Shown: positions 28,808 to 38,096 of the stretch, piece by piece
Layout of the letters: the number at the start of each line of letters is the position of its first letter
Position numbering within the stretch: the first letter of the stretch is position 1
Source: Limosilactobacillus vaginalis DSM 5837 = ATCC 49540
GTDB taxonomy: Bacteria > Bacillota > Bacilli > Lactobacillales > Lactobacillaceae
DNA length: 64,000 nucleotides
Direction of reading: 5' to 3'
Assembly: GCF_000159435.1 (NCBI RefSeq)
Contig: NZ_GG693413.1
Coordinates: 31,657 to 95,656, forward strand
The notes under the pieces: generated by a model
What the model saw: the letters and a program-made list of their open reading frames with translations, nothing else
Told to the model about the DNA's origin: nothing
The model's database searches: none
Position numbers and translations under genes: made by a program

Positions 28808-30016
28808 GTGAAAGTTAGACATATTCATAAAATTCATATTTCTCAGATCAGAAAAAACTTTCATTACTGGGATTACTATTTAATGGTCCCCTACTTAGTT
28901 TTATGTATGATTGGGATTGTCATGGTATATTCTGCTAGTTCGGCAATTGAAATGCAAAATGGTGGGACACCAACATCATACTTAATTAAGCAAACGATCT
29001 ATGTAATTATGGGGATCTGTTGCTTACTTTTTGGGGCTAACTATCCTTTGAAACATTACCGGACACCGCGTTTTTTACGTGATTCAACACTTGCAATGAT
29101 TGGGATGCTACTATTTGTTCTGGTATTGAGCCATGCGGTAAATGGAGCGAAGGGCTGGATTAACCTTGGTGTGATTAATATTCAACCAGTTGAAATCTGT
29201 AAGATTTATTTTATTTTGTATCTTTCCGATCGAATGGCACGGGTTCGGGCGCGCAATGACCACTTTATTAGTTCTGGAGGCGGTCCATGGCTGGTAGTTG
29301 CTCTTTGCTTGCTCTTAATCGTTCTTCAGCCGGATATCGGGGGGATGGCAATTAATGTAATGATTGTTGCCGTTCTTTTTCTCGCGTGTGACTTTCGCTG
29401 GAGCTTTGGAATTAGCATTTTGCTTATTATTCCTATTATGTGCTACCTATTAGTTGAAAAAGCGGTTGAAAGTGGCCTGATTCATGGTTATCGGATGGCG
29501 CGGTTTGTGGCTTTTCTGAACCCATTTGGTAATGCTTCTGGATCAGGGAGTCAGCTAGTTAACTCGTACTATGCTATCAGTAATGGTGGTGTTTTTGGTT
29601 CTGGCCTAGGCAATAGTGTTCAGAAGATGGGCTACCTTCCAGAACCAAATACCGACTTTATTATGTCGATTACAAGTGAAGAACTGGGACTAGTTGGTGT
29701 TAGCGTCATTTTAATACTATTGATGATCATTATTTGTCGAATGATTCAAATTGGTGTCCGCAGTAATTCAATGTATGAGATGTTACTGTGCTATGGTTCA
29801 GCAACGTTTATTTTGATTGAAGCATTCTTTAATATTGGGGGAGTTTTAGGTTTGCTACCAATTACTGGGGTAACCTTTCCCTTTATTAGTTATGGTGGAT
29901 CGAGTATGCTGATCTTGTCATTTACTGTTGGGATCATTATGAATATTAGCATCCAGCAAAATAAACAACGGGCGTTACGAAGAGGCGCTCGTCAACCAAG
30001 AAGAGCTAGGGGGTAG
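28808..30016 (+). CDS. ftsW: Septal peptidoglycan polymerase FtsW (FtsW/RodA/SpoVE family)
   Basis: A 402-residue SEDS protein with about ten membrane helices that polymerises lipid II. Family marks are MVYSASSA in the first helix, the extracellular stretch GAKGWINLG, LQPDIGG (catalytic Asp region), EPNTDFIMSITSEELG and TFPFISYGGSS. The start is GTG 28808. FtsW rather than RodA is favoured by its place before ylbG-rsmD-coaD, as in Bacillus; sequence alone cannot exclude RodA. Confidence 0.9.
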   Translation: MKVRHIHKIHISQIRKNFHYWDYYLMVPYLVLCMIGIVMVYSASSAIEMQNGGTPTSYLIKQTIYVIMGICCLLFGANYPLKHYRTPRFLRDSTLAMIGMLLFVLVLSHAVNGAKGWINLGVINIQPVEICKIYFILYLSDRMARVRARNDHFISSGGGPWLVVALCLLLIVLQPDIGGMAINVMIVAVLFLACDFRWSFGISILLIIPIMCYLLVEKAVESGLIHGYRMARFVAFLNPFGNASGSGSQLVNSYYAISNGGVFGSGLGNSVQKMGYLPEPNTDFIMSITSEELGLVGVSVILILLMIIICRMIQIGVRSNSMYEMLLCYGSATFILIEAFFNIGGVLGLLPITGVTFPFISYGGSSMLILSFTVGIIMNISIQQNKQRALRRGARQPRRARG

Positions 30017-30021
30017 CAGTT

Positions 30022-30300
30022 ATGTTTAACCTAACCAAACGACGAGCAATCATCGTTTACTATAATGGACGTCGGGTATTGCGAAGCTTACATCATTACG
30101 GACAGCTACGGTATGCATCAAAGCACTTCCACTATGCAATTCTATATGTTAATCAGGATCGCTATGATGAAATTAAAGAGCGAGTTCAACATTTGCGCGC
30201 GGTTAAGCGAGTTATTAACTCAGCCCGTCCGGATCTTGATCCGACCTTAACCGATCTGGAACAAACAGGTTTATATAAACAACATGATGAGGATGATTAA
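30022..30300 (+). CDS. ylbG: YlbG family protein (UPF0298)
   Basis: 92 residues with the YlbG pattern RRAIIVYYNGRRVLRSLHHYG and YAILYVNQDRYDEI. Small cytosolic protein of unknown role, always close to rsmD (ylbH) and coaD, as here (2-base gap to rsmD). Confidence 0.88.
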   Translation: MFNLTKRRAIIVYYNGRRVLRSLHHYGQLRYASKHFHYAILYVNQDRYDEIKERVQHLRAVKRVINSARPDLDPTLTDLEQTGLYKQHDEDD

Positions 30301-30302
30301 GA

Positions 30303-30860
30303 ATGAGAATTGTCGCTGGTGATTTTGGTGGGCGCCGGTTAAGCGCTGTTCCGGGAATGGCGACGCGACCGACGACTGATAAAGTAAAAGAAGCATTATT
30401 TAACATCATTGGTCCATATTTTAATGGTGGAATGAGCCTTGACCTATATGGCGGTAGTGGAGGTCTGAGCATTGAAGGGGTCTCAAGAGGGATTGAGCAC
30501 GCTATCCTTGTTGATCGTGCTTATCCAGCCATTAAGACGATTAAGGATAATATCGGGGTAACAAAGCATCCCGAAAAATTCACTGTTTTGAAGATGGATT
30601 CGCGCAAAGCCTTGACCGTTCTTGCAAAACAGGAAAAGAAGTTTGATTTGGTTTATCTTGATCCCCCATATGCTAAGCAGCAAATTGTTAAGGATATGAC
30701 AAGAATGGCTGAATTGAGTCTTCTGAATGAGGATGCATTAATAGTTGCTGAAACTAATCAGGAGGCTAATTTGCCTGAGACTATTGATTCGTTTAACTTT
30801 ATTAAACGGCAAAGTTACGGAATTACGGTTTTGAATTTTTATCGATTTGAAAGAGGGTAA
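30303..30860 (+). CDS. rsmD: 16S rRNA (guanine966-N2)-methyltransferase
   Basis: 185 residues. SAM-dependent enzyme that methylates G966 of 16S rRNA. GGRRLSAVPG with RPTTDKVKEALFN opens the protein, the SAM site is LDLYGGSGGLSIEG and the catalytic motif IV is YLDPPYAK. Five bases separate it from coaD. Confidence 0.95.
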   Translation: MRIVAGDFGGRRLSAVPGMATRPTTDKVKEALFNIIGPYFNGGMSLDLYGGSGGLSIEGVSRGIEHAILVDRAYPAIKTIKDNIGVTKHPEKFTVLKMDSRKALTVLAKQEKKFDLVYLDPPYAKQQIVKDMTRMAELSLLNEDALIVAETNQEANLPETIDSFNFIKRQSYGITVLNFYRFERG

Positions 30861-30865
30861 ACAGA

Positions 30866-31387
30866 ATGAAAGTTGCAGTATTTCCTGGAACATTTGATCC
30901 ACTGACTCTAGGACATCTTGACTTAATTAAACGGGGAAGTGCATTGTTTGATCAATTGGCGGTTGCCGTAATGACTAATCGAAGTAAGAAACCATTGTTC
31001 ACGGTTGAGGAACGAGTAGCTCAGATTCGTGAAGCTGTCTCGGGATTGGATAATGTTTCAGTAATTACAACTGACGGCCTAACTGTTGATTTGATGAATA
31101 GGATTGGTGCCGATTACTTAATGCGTGGCTTGCGGAATACAACTGATTTCCAATATGAACGTGATATTGCCGCAATGAATAATTTTTTAGATGATCAGTG
31201 TGAGACAGTATTCTTCCTTGCAAAGCCAGAGTACCAACACTTGTCTAGTAGTATTCTAAAGGAAGTTACATCTTCTGGCGGTGATATTTCTGCTTATTTG
31301 CCAAAGAACATTAATGAAGCACTAAAGCAGCGGATTGAAGAGGAAAAGTTAAAACAGGTTAAGGAGCATAATGAAAAAACAAGATAA
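30866..31387 (+). CDS. coaD: Phosphopantetheine adenylyltransferase
   Basis: 173 residues. Joins ATP and 4'-phosphopantetheine to dephospho-CoA, the fourth step of CoA synthesis. The nucleotidyltransferase motif FPGTFDPLTLGHLDLI with TxGH-like residues lies at the N-terminus, and LSSSILKEV is the ATP signature. Its end overlaps the start of ylbL by 17 bases. Confidence 0.97.
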   Translation: MKVAVFPGTFDPLTLGHLDLIKRGSALFDQLAVAVMTNRSKKPLFTVEERVAQIREAVSGLDNVSVITTDGLTVDLMNRIGADYLMRGLRNTTDFQYERDIAAMNNFLDDQCETVFFLAKPEYQHLSSSILKEVTSSGGDISAYLPKNINEALKQRIEEEKLKQVKEHNEKTR

Positions 31388-32420
31388 GTTAATTATGCGG
31401 CGAATATTACTGACTTTATTTGCCGTATTATTTATCGGCTGGTTCCTGTTTTGGCCGCTCAATAAGTATATTGAGAGTCCGGGAACTGCCGACAGTTTAC
31501 GTTCCTACGTTAAGATTAAGGGCCATCCTGATAAGCAAAAAGGGAGCTTCATGATTACTTCTGTTTATCTTCAACAGGCACGCCCTGCAACCTATCTTTG
31601 GGCTAAATTAACCCCTTATAATACAATCGAAAGTAAACAAGCTGTTACTGGTGGTCAAAATAATGCGACCTTTGATAAGGTTCAAGATTTTTATATGCAA
31701 AGTGCAATTAATGAAGCAATTGCGAATGCATATAAAGCTGCCCATCAGGAAGTCAGCAAACGGTACCTTGGAATCTATGTTCTTGAAGTTGAAAAAAATT
31801 CCAAATTCAAAAAGAATATTAAAGTTGGTGATACGATAACTAAGGTTAATGGTCATCACTTTGATACTGCTCAAGGCTTTCAGAAGTATATTGCTAAGCG
31901 AAGGGTCGGTTCACCATTAACGGTAACTTACCTTCATGATGGTCATCAGCATACGGTCACCAAGCCACTAGTAAAGATTGCTAGTTCTCGGGCTGGAATT
32001 GGGATTGTTTTGACTGATAATGTTAAGGTTCATACTAAAATTCCGGTTAAGGTTAATCCGGGCCAGCTGGGAGGACCTTCTGGCGGTTTAATGTTTAGCT
32101 TACAGATCTACCAGCAATTGACTGGTCAGGATCTGCGCCATGGACGTAAGATTGCTGGAACAGGAACTATTAATCCTGATGGTTCAGTTGGTGAAATTGG
32201 TGGGATTGATAAAAAGGTGATTGCTGCTCATAAGGCTGGCGCAACAATTTTCTTTGCCCCTTATGTTAAGCCATCTAAGCTTCTTCTTAAGTATGAGGAG
32301 CAGCACATGACAAATTACCAGTTAGCCAAGAAAACCGCGCAAAAGTCCGCACCGGGGATGAAAGTAGTGCCGGTATCGTCATTTAATGATGCAGTTAAAT
32401 ATTTAAAAGCACATCCGTAG
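31371..32420 (+). CDS. ylbL: SepM/YlbL-type membrane PDZ-Lon protease
   Basis: 349 residues: N-terminal membrane anchor (about 11-28), PDZ domain (about 125-200) and a Lon-type S16 protease domain. The catalytic serine is S237 in GPSGGLMFS and the lysine is in GGIDKKVIAAH (K281 or K282). In streptococci SepM trims signal peptides; in Bacillus YlbL acts in cell-division control. The target here is unknown. Confidence 0.93.
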   Translation: MKKQDKLIMRRILLTLFAVLFIGWFLFWPLNKYIESPGTADSLRSYVKIKGHPDKQKGSFMITSVYLQQARPATYLWAKLTPYNTIESKQAVTGGQNNATFDKVQDFYMQSAINEAIANAYKAAHQEVSKRYLGIYVLEVEKNSKFKKNIKVGDTITKVNGHHFDTAQGFQKYIAKRRVGSPLTVTYLHDGHQHTVTKPLVKIASSRAGIGIVLTDNVKVHTKIPVKVNPGQLGGPSGGLMFSLQIYQQLTGQDLRHGRKIAGTGTINPDGSVGEIGGIDKKVIAAHKAGATIFFAPYVKPSKLLLKYEEQHMTNYQLAKKTAQKSAPGMKVVPVSSFNDAVKYLKAHP

Positions 32421-32430
32421 TGGGTGTTAA

Positions 32431-32471
32431 ATAAGGGACCAGAGAACAATGCTTTTCTGGTCTCTTATTTC
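32431..32471 (+). terminator. Terminator after ylbL
   Basis: ATAAGGGACCAGAGAA pairs with TTTTCTGGTCTCTTAT with G-T pairs. The T run is weak. Confidence 0.6.
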
Positions 32472-32583
32472 ATTGGCGATTGAGTGGCTTTTTAGGTATG
32501 AAGGTATAGATTAGTTTTCCCTTTTAAAATTTAAACGTGCAAAGACTAAATTTTAACGTTCTTTATTGGTAGGGGGATAATTT

Positions 32584-33231
32584 ATGGAACACTTAGAGGA
32601 AATCTGGCTGAATCACCGTAATAAAATAATCATGGTTATAGTTCTTTTGATAGGGGCTGTCGTGGTTGGTGGTAAAGCATATCATCCACAAACTAATGTT
32701 AATAATGATCCTTTTATGACAACTACCAGTAAAAGAATACCGACCACCCAGAAGCAATCACAGGTGAAGGGTGGGAAAGCAGTATGCGTTGACATTAAGG
32801 GAGCGGTGCTTCATCCAGGAGTTTACCGCTTGCCAGGAGGTTCGCGGGTAAATGAAGCTTTAATTGCAGCGGGCCATGAAACTCCCGATGCCGATATGAA
32901 CCAGATTAATCGAGCTAAGCAGCTAGTTGACGCTCAGGTTATTTATGTTCCTAAAAAAGGTGAACAAATACCGTCATTATTATCGGGAGGTGGATCATCA
33001 ATTTCAGCGGCAAATGAGAACAATCATAGTGGTAGTCAAGAGATTGTTAATCTTAATACCGCCACTAAAGAGCAACTATGTAAAATTACGGGAATCGGGG
33101 ATAAAAAAGCGGATCTAATCCTCCAATATCGTCAGGAACATGGTAGTTTTAATTCGGTTGATGATCTAAAAAATATTAATGGCTTTGGTGAAAAAACCGT
33201 TACTAAGTTGAAGCCAATGTTAGCAGTCTAA
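32584..33231 (+). CDS. comEA: Competence DNA receptor ComEA
   Basis: 215 residues: N-terminal membrane anchor (MVIVLLIGAVVVGG), an SLBB domain (about 62-122, VCVDIKGAVLHPGVYRLPGG), a polar linker and a C-terminal helix-hairpin-helix DNA-binding domain (IVNLNTATKEQLCKITGIG, then GFGEKTVTKLKPML). It binds incoming double-stranded DNA at the membrane. First gene of the comEA-comEB-comEC set; GGGGG precedes its ATG. Confidence 0.95.
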   Translation: MEHLEEIWLNHRNKIIMVIVLLIGAVVVGGKAYHPQTNVNNDPFMTTTSKRIPTTQKQSQVKGGKAVCVDIKGAVLHPGVYRLPGGSRVNEALIAAGHETPDADMNQINRAKQLVDAQVIYVPKKGEQIPSLLSGGGSSISAANENNHSGSQEIVNLNTATKEQLCKITGIGDKKADLILQYRQEHGSFNSVDDLKNINGFGEKTVTKLKPMLAV

Positions 33232-33294
33232 TTTTTAGTTTGATTTTAAGTTTGTTATACTAGTCATCAAAAGTATTCAGAAAGTGTGGAAAAG

Positions 33295-33780
33295 ATGAAA
33301 AAGAGGATTGATTGGGATCAGTATTTTATGATCCAAGCAGCATTATTAGCATCAAGAAGTACTTGTAATCGGTTATCCGTTGGTGCTGTTTTAGTACGGG
33401 ATAAACGAATCATTGCCGGTGGTTACAATGGCTCTGTTTCAGGAGATGCTCACTGTATAGACGATGGCTGTTACCTGCGTGATGGCCATTGTGTACGAAC
33501 CATTCATGCTGAGATGAATGCCATTTTGCAATGTGCAAAGTTTGGAATTTCTACTGATGGTGCTAGCTTATACGTAACTGACTTTCCTTGTTTGCAATGT
33601 ACAAAGAGTCTTTTGCAGGCCGGAATCAAGGAAATTAACTATATTCGGAATTATCATAATGATGAATATGCTATGAAACTAATTAAATTAAAGAATATCC
33701 GCCTTAATCAAATTAAATTAGACGATAATATCCTTGAACAGGTAGCTTTGGATCAATACATTCATCCAAAGCAGAAGTAG
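33295..33780 (+). CDS. comEB: dCMP deaminase family protein ComEB
   Basis: 161 residues from ATG 33295 (MKKRIDWDQYFMIQ), which fits ComEB starts; a GTG at 33286 adds three residues. Zinc deaminase motifs are TIHAEMNAI (His and catalytic Glu) and FPCLQCTKSL. It converts dCMP to dUMP for dTTP supply; its role in competence is doubtful even in Bacillus. The comEC frame begins at its stop codon. Confidence 0.93.
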   Translation: MKKRIDWDQYFMIQAALLASRSTCNRLSVGAVLVRDKRIIAGGYNGSVSGDAHCIDDGCYLRDGHCVRTIHAEMNAILQCAKFGISTDGASLYVTDFPCLQCTKSLLQAGIKEINYIRNYHNDEYAMKLIKLKNIRLNQIKLDDNILEQVALDQYIHPKQK

Positions 33781-33782
33781 CG

Positions 33783-36050
33783 ATTTATAATCGGGTTATT
33801 TTTCCGGCAATTGTTGCTGGGTTAGTAACGGCGATTATCCTGAATCATTATTATTGGCTCCTGCTCCTTCTTGCATTGACCTTTTATCGAATAATTAGCT
33901 TAAAAGAACGAACAGTTTTAATCGTAACGTGTTGTATCGCGATTTTTACAGCAGTTAGGTGCTTTAATGAACAGCAGAATATTCGGTCAATTACGGTTAA
34001 ACAACAGTGCGAGATCACTAATCGGACATACTTGGTTTTACCGGATCAAGTAACGATTAATGACTCTTTTATTAGTGCTCGGGCAACAGATGTTCAAACT
34101 GGTGAAAGAGTGATTCTAGCTTACTTTGCGAAGAATTATCAGGAAGTGCAAAAAATCAGCAAGACAAGTAGCGTGATGCGGTGGACGGTCTCTGGAAATA
34201 AGTGTCCCCTTGAGCCGGCCACTAATTTTAATCAATTCGATTCACAACGCTATTATTGGCAGTTTCATATTTATAATCAGGTTAAATGCAAGCAACTACG
34301 AGTCGTAAATAATTATCAGTCGGGATTAATTCAACGGTGCCACGTTTTGCGTGCGAAGTTGTACACCTACTTTAGTTATTTTCCTCACCCGCTTGCTAGC
34401 TATTGTCAACAACTGATTTTGGGGATGAAGAATGACCAAAGTGCAGAGATGATGGAAAATGTTAAGCGGTTAGGTTTGTTGCATTTGTTTTGTATTTCTG
34501 GGATGCACGTTGTCTTAATAACCGATTGCCTAAGAAAGGGATTGGTTAGAGCACACTTTAATCGTGAAGATATTGAATGGCTCTTAATTATTAGCCTGCC
34601 AATATATTTAATTATTGGTGGTGGCTCGATTAGTTTGATCCGGGCTGTAATCATGGCGGAGATGAACTTGATTCAACGGGTGACAGGATTAAGTTCACTT
34701 GATGGGTGGGCAATGAGCTTGCTTGGCGGTTTATTGTTTGATCCTTGGCTTCTTCTAACTCTCGGTGGCCAGTTGAGCTATTTATTATCGTTTGCATTAC
34801 AGGTTATTCCTAATACGATTCGCTCTTATCGACAGTCATTACTCTTAAACCTGGTTAGTTTGCCATCGGTATTGGCATTTGTTTATGAAATCCACCTGTT
34901 AACGTTTATTTGTAGCTTTCTTATTATTCCATTCTTTTCAGAAATTATTTTCCCAGCTGTAATTATTAGTGCATTATTATCTAAGTGGCTACCTCTTTTT
35001 CCGTTGCTTGTTAATTATTTGCTAAAGGAGTTTGAGTGGCTTTTAGGTGAACTAAGTAATTGGCCTGGGGTGATTAGGTTTGGTAAGCCATCAGCGATCA
35101 TCATTTGGGTGTTATTTATTGTAACTTTATTAATAATTGATCACTATCGGCTAAGATCATTGCTTTTTCTTGGTGGTTTATATGCCATTGCATTTATCAC
35201 TGTTCATGTACCGCTTTATGGTGAGGTTACCTTTGTTGATATTGGTCAGGGTGACAGTGTGATAATTCGCTATCCTTTTAGCAATCGAGTTGAACTTATT
35301 GATACAGGTGGAAAATTATTATTTGGGAAACGACCTGCGCGAACAAAAAGGGATTATGCTACGAAGACCAGTATTAATTATTTGAAGAGCTGCGGAGTTA
35401 GTAAAATCGATACAATTTACCTTAGCCACCATGATTTAGATCATATTGGTTACTTAACATCGGTTTTACAAAACTTTAAAGTAAAGCAGCTTGTGGTGCC
35501 AAAGGGGATGGAAAAGCAGCACTCCTTGATAAGATTAATTCCTGTCAATTGCCAACAAATTCCTCAAATTCTTCCGGTAGTAGCTGGTAATAAATTATCA
35601 TGCTCAAATCTTTATGTTTTGCATCCTTTTGATAAGAGCGAGGGTAAGAATGAAGATTCAATGGTTTTGGCAGGAGTCTTTGGTCAACTCAAATTTATGT
35701 TTATGGGAGATTTAGATCGTCAGGGGGAGAGAAATATTATGCACCGTAACCCTGATTTGAAGATAGATGTCTTAAAATTAGGTCATCATGGTAGTAAGAC
35801 ATCAAGTGATCCGCAATTCATAAGGCAACTTCTTCCACGAATAGGGATTATTTCTGCTGGAAGACAAAATCGATACGGTCATCCTAATCAGGAGACCCTA
35901 ATTACGTTAAGCAAAAATAATGTTAAGCCGGTATCAACCCAGAGGTATGGAATGATTCGGTACCGTTACTATGGAAGCAGCTATCATTGGCAAACAAAAC
36001 TAAAAGGAGATGAATATGGGTGGATGTTACCACGCTTAAACAACAAATAA
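33783..36050 (+). CDS. comEC: Competence DNA channel ComEC/Rec2, start codon unclear
   Basis: Polytopic membrane protein that carries single-stranded DNA into the cell. A membrane-core region (about residues 200-450, with FCISGMHVVLITD and SLDGWAMSLLGG) is followed by a beta-lactamase-like domain with LSHHDLDHIGYL, MGDLDRQG and LGHHGSKTSS. The first normal start is TTG 33876 (724 residues), but the frame is open from 33738 and codes a clear first membrane segment (VIFPAIVAGLVTAIIL, LLLLLAL) before that. No ATG, GTG or TTG exists there; ATT 33783 would give 755 residues and is placed here as a tentative start. The 3' end overlaps holA by 31 bases. Confidence 0.85.
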   Translation: MYNRVIFPAIVAGLVTAIILNHYYWLLLLLALTFYRIISLKERTVLIVTCCIAIFTAVRCFNEQQNIRSITVKQQCEITNRTYLVLPDQVTINDSFISARATDVQTGERVILAYFAKNYQEVQKISKTSSVMRWTVSGNKCPLEPATNFNQFDSQRYYWQFHIYNQVKCKQLRVVNNYQSGLIQRCHVLRAKLYTYFSYFPHPLASYCQQLILGMKNDQSAEMMENVKRLGLLHLFCISGMHVVLITDCLRKGLVRAHFNREDIEWLLIISLPIYLIIGGGSISLIRAVIMAEMNLIQRVTGLSSLDGWAMSLLGGLLFDPWLLLTLGGQLSYLLSFALQVIPNTIRSYRQSLLLNLVSLPSVLAFVYEIHLLTFICSFLIIPFFSEIIFPAVIISALLSKWLPLFPLLVNYLLKEFEWLLGELSNWPGVIRFGKPSAIIIWVLFIVTLLIIDHYRLRSLLFLGGLYAIAFITVHVPLYGEVTFVDIGQGDSVIIRYPFSNRVELIDTGGKLLFGKRPARTKRDYATKTSINYLKSCGVSKIDTIYLSHHDLDHIGYLTSVLQNFKVKQLVVPKGMEKQHSLIRLIPVNCQQIPQILPVVAGNKLSCSNLYVLHPFDKSEGKNEDSMVLAGVFGQLKFMFMGDLDRQGERNIMHRNPDLKIDVLKLGHHGSKTSSDPQFIRQLLPRIGIISAGRQNRYGHPNQETLITLSKNNVKPVSTQRYGMIRYRYYGSSYHWQTKLKGDEYGWMLPRLNNK

Positions 36051-37057
36051 CGAGTAAAACTCCTGCAATGATCTACCTTGCTCTTGGAACGCAGCAGGTA
36101 TTGTTGCAACGAGTACGTGAGATGTTTATTAACCTAATTCCGAAAGAAGAACGGGTAATGAATGTTGGGAGTTATGATATGGAAACAACGCCGTTAGCAG
36201 TTGCCCTTGATGATGCAATGGCAGCCCCGTTTTTTGGTGAACGACGACTAGTTTTGATTAATAAGCCATATTTCTTTACTGGAGAAAAGGGGCCAGCAAA
36301 AATTGAACATGATCTTGACTCGCTGAGTAATTATTTACAACACCCGGAGCCGTCAACTATTTTGGTTTTCTTAGCACCGTATGAAAAACTGGATGGACGC
36401 AAAAAAATTGTTAAAGAACTAAAAAAGGTAGCGGTAACAGTTGATACTGCTCCTTTAGATGAAGCACATGCACGGCAACAGGTCCGTGCTGAGCTTACTA
36501 GCGATCAGTATACAATTGATGAAACGGCCATTGATGAGCTAGTTCAACGGACCAATGCTGACTATGAGTTAATGAATGCTAACTTAAGCAAGCTTAAACT
36601 GTTGACGTATCAGGACCGACACATTACCCAGCAGGCAGTTAAAGAGCTAGTGCCCCAATCGCTTGATGAAAACGTCTTTGATTTAGTTAATGCGGTTCTT
36701 AAACATGACCAACCAAGATCTATTGACTTATATGATCAATTGATCGCGGGACAACAACCGCCATTGAGGATCAATGCAGTATTGATTAGTCAGTTTCGCT
36801 TATTATTGCAAATTAAGATTTTGAGTTCACGAGGACTTAGTCAGGGAAGCTTGGCACAAAAATTAAAGGTCCACCCATATCGTGTTAAGTTAGGACTTCG
36901 AACCGTTCGTCAATTCAGTTTACTTGCATTAGAAAATGCATATTTAGGATTAGTTAATATTGAAAAGGCATTGAAAACAACGCAACGCGATCCCAGATTA
37001 CTCTTTCAACTGTTTATGCTTCAGTATGGACAGCAACAAGGTATAGGGATGAGCTAA
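36020..37057 (+). CDS. holA: DNA polymerase III delta subunit
   Basis: 345 residues. Opens the beta clamp as part of the clamp loader. GTG 36020 follows AAAGGAGA (36003-36010) inside the comEC end. The family appearance is clear (MIYLALGTQQVLLQRVRE, TTPLAVALDDAMAAPFFGERRLVLI, then the C-terminal alpha-helical collar with KVHPYRVKLGLRT). The comEC-holA-rpsT order is widespread in Firmicutes. Confidence 0.94.
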   Translation: MDVTTLKQQITSKTPAMIYLALGTQQVLLQRVREMFINLIPKEERVMNVGSYDMETTPLAVALDDAMAAPFFGERRLVLINKPYFFTGEKGPAKIEHDLDSLSNYLQHPEPSTILVFLAPYEKLDGRKKIVKELKKVAVTVDTAPLDEAHARQQVRAELTSDQYTIDETAIDELVQRTNADYELMNANLSKLKLLTYQDRHITQQAVKELVPQSLDENVFDLVNAVLKHDQPRSIDLYDQLIAGQQPPLRINAVLISQFRLLLQIKILSSRGLSQGSLAQKLKVHPYRVKLGLRTVRQFSLLALENAYLGLVNIEKALKTTQRDPRLLFQLFMLQYGQQQGIGMS

Positions 37058-37069
37058 CTGTGAATAATA

Positions 37070-37116
37070 AAAGAGCTCCTAATACTCTAGTCTGAGCGTT
37101 AGGAGCTTTCGTTTAA
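37070..37116 (+). terminator. Terminator after holA
   Basis: AGCTCCTAA (37074-37082) pairs with TTAGGAGCT (37099-37107), then TTCGTTT. Confidence 0.65.
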
Positions 37117-37120
37117 AAAT

Positions 37121-37152
37121 AAAAAAGTGAAACTTTTCAGTTTCACTTTTTT
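37121..37152 (-). terminator. Terminator of rpsT
   Basis: A 14-bp stem (37121-37134 with 37139-37152). Read on the minus strand it runs into TTTTTT and TATTTTT, just after the rpsT stop. Confidence 0.8.
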
Positions 37153-37155
37153 TAA

Positions 37156-37410
37156 TTACTTAGCGTAACGTGCTGAAAGACGTGACTTGTCACGAGCAGC
37201 CTTGTTAGCCTTGATAAGACCCTTTGAGTGGGCACGGTCAATTGCTGAGATTGCAGCCTTGTAAAGATCATCAAGGTTATCTGCGCCAGCAAGCTTTGCC
37301 TTGTCAAACTTCTTGATAGCAGTACGCATTTTGCTTAATTGGGATGCGTTACGTGCTTCAGCCTTTTCGCTAGTACGAACACGTTCAATTGCTGATTTAA
37401 TAATTGGCAT
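37156..37410 (-). CDS. rpsT: 30S ribosomal protein S20
   Basis: 84 residues from ATG 37410 ([20 protein letters not shown]), after GGAGGTGAAACTC; a GTG three codons upstream overlaps that site. Primary 16S-binding protein, basic and helical. Convergent with holA, as in many Firmicutes. Confidence 0.97.
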   Translation of the reverse strand: MPIIKSAIERVRTSEKAEARNASQLSKMRTAIKKFDKAKLAGADNLDDLYKAAISAIDRAHSKGLIKANKAARDKSRLSARYAK

Positions 37411-37655
37411 GAGTTTCACCTCCGTTACCCAATATTCAGTTGACCAGAATTTTCAACATCTGTCATTATACAAAAGACTAGTTCTCAATGCAATAGTAAA
37501 GAAGAATTTTGAAACGATTGACTTGCATCTTGAGGAAAAATTGGTTATATTATTAAAGGTTTATTTGAACCATGCCTCTTCTCAGTTTTGCGATCCTCAC
37601 CGACGCAATACTTAGAACTTGGCGCATTTATATAATTGAAAGGTGGGAAAATAGC

Positions 37656-37925
37656 ATGGCTATTTCTAAAGAACGTAAGGATCAAATTATCAAGGAATTT
37701 GCAACTCACGAAGGTGACACTGGTTCTACCCAAGTACAAGTTGCTGTTTTAACTGCAGATATTAACGAATTGAATGACCACTTGCGTACACACAAGCATG
37801 ATTACCACTCACAACGTGGTTTGATGAAGAAGATTGGTCACCGTCGTAACCTTTTGGCTTACTTACGTCGGACCGATTTGAATGCTTACCGTGACCTTAT
37901 CCAAAAGTTGGGTCTTCGTCGGTAA
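37656..37925 (+). CDS. rpsO: 30S ribosomal protein S15
   Basis: 89 residues beginning [15 protein letters not shown], with the rRNA-binding [29 protein letters not shown] precedes ATG 37656. It organises the central domain of 16S rRNA. The 140-base leader may hold an S15 autoregulatory structure, but I cannot draw one with confidence. Confidence 0.98.
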   Translation: MAISKERKDQIIKEFATHEGDTGSTQVQVAVLTADINELNDHLRTHKHDYHSQRGLMKKIGHRRNLLAYLRRTDLNAYRDLIQKLGLRR

Positions 37926-37938
37926 TTCATCACATTGG

Positions 37939-37974
37939 AAAGCTGGAACTGAAAAGTTCTGGCTTTTTCTTTTT
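37939..37974 (+). terminator. Terminator after rpsO
   Basis: AAAGC-TG-GAACT pairs with AGTTC-TG-GCTTT, followed by TTCTTTTTT. Confidence 0.75.
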
Positions 37975-38096
37975 TAAATTTTAGCTGGAGGGTACTCCTA
38001 TTCCAATTCTTAACTATTCTGTGGTAAGATATTACATAGTGATTTTGTACGATAAAATGCCTAGAAAAGGTAAAACTAAACAAAGGAGCTCGCTAA

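Noticed and set aside
37301..37615. Plus-strand 104-codon frame over rpsT and the rpsO leader
   Set aside because: It overlaps rpsT on the other strand; composition and lack of a start site point to chance.
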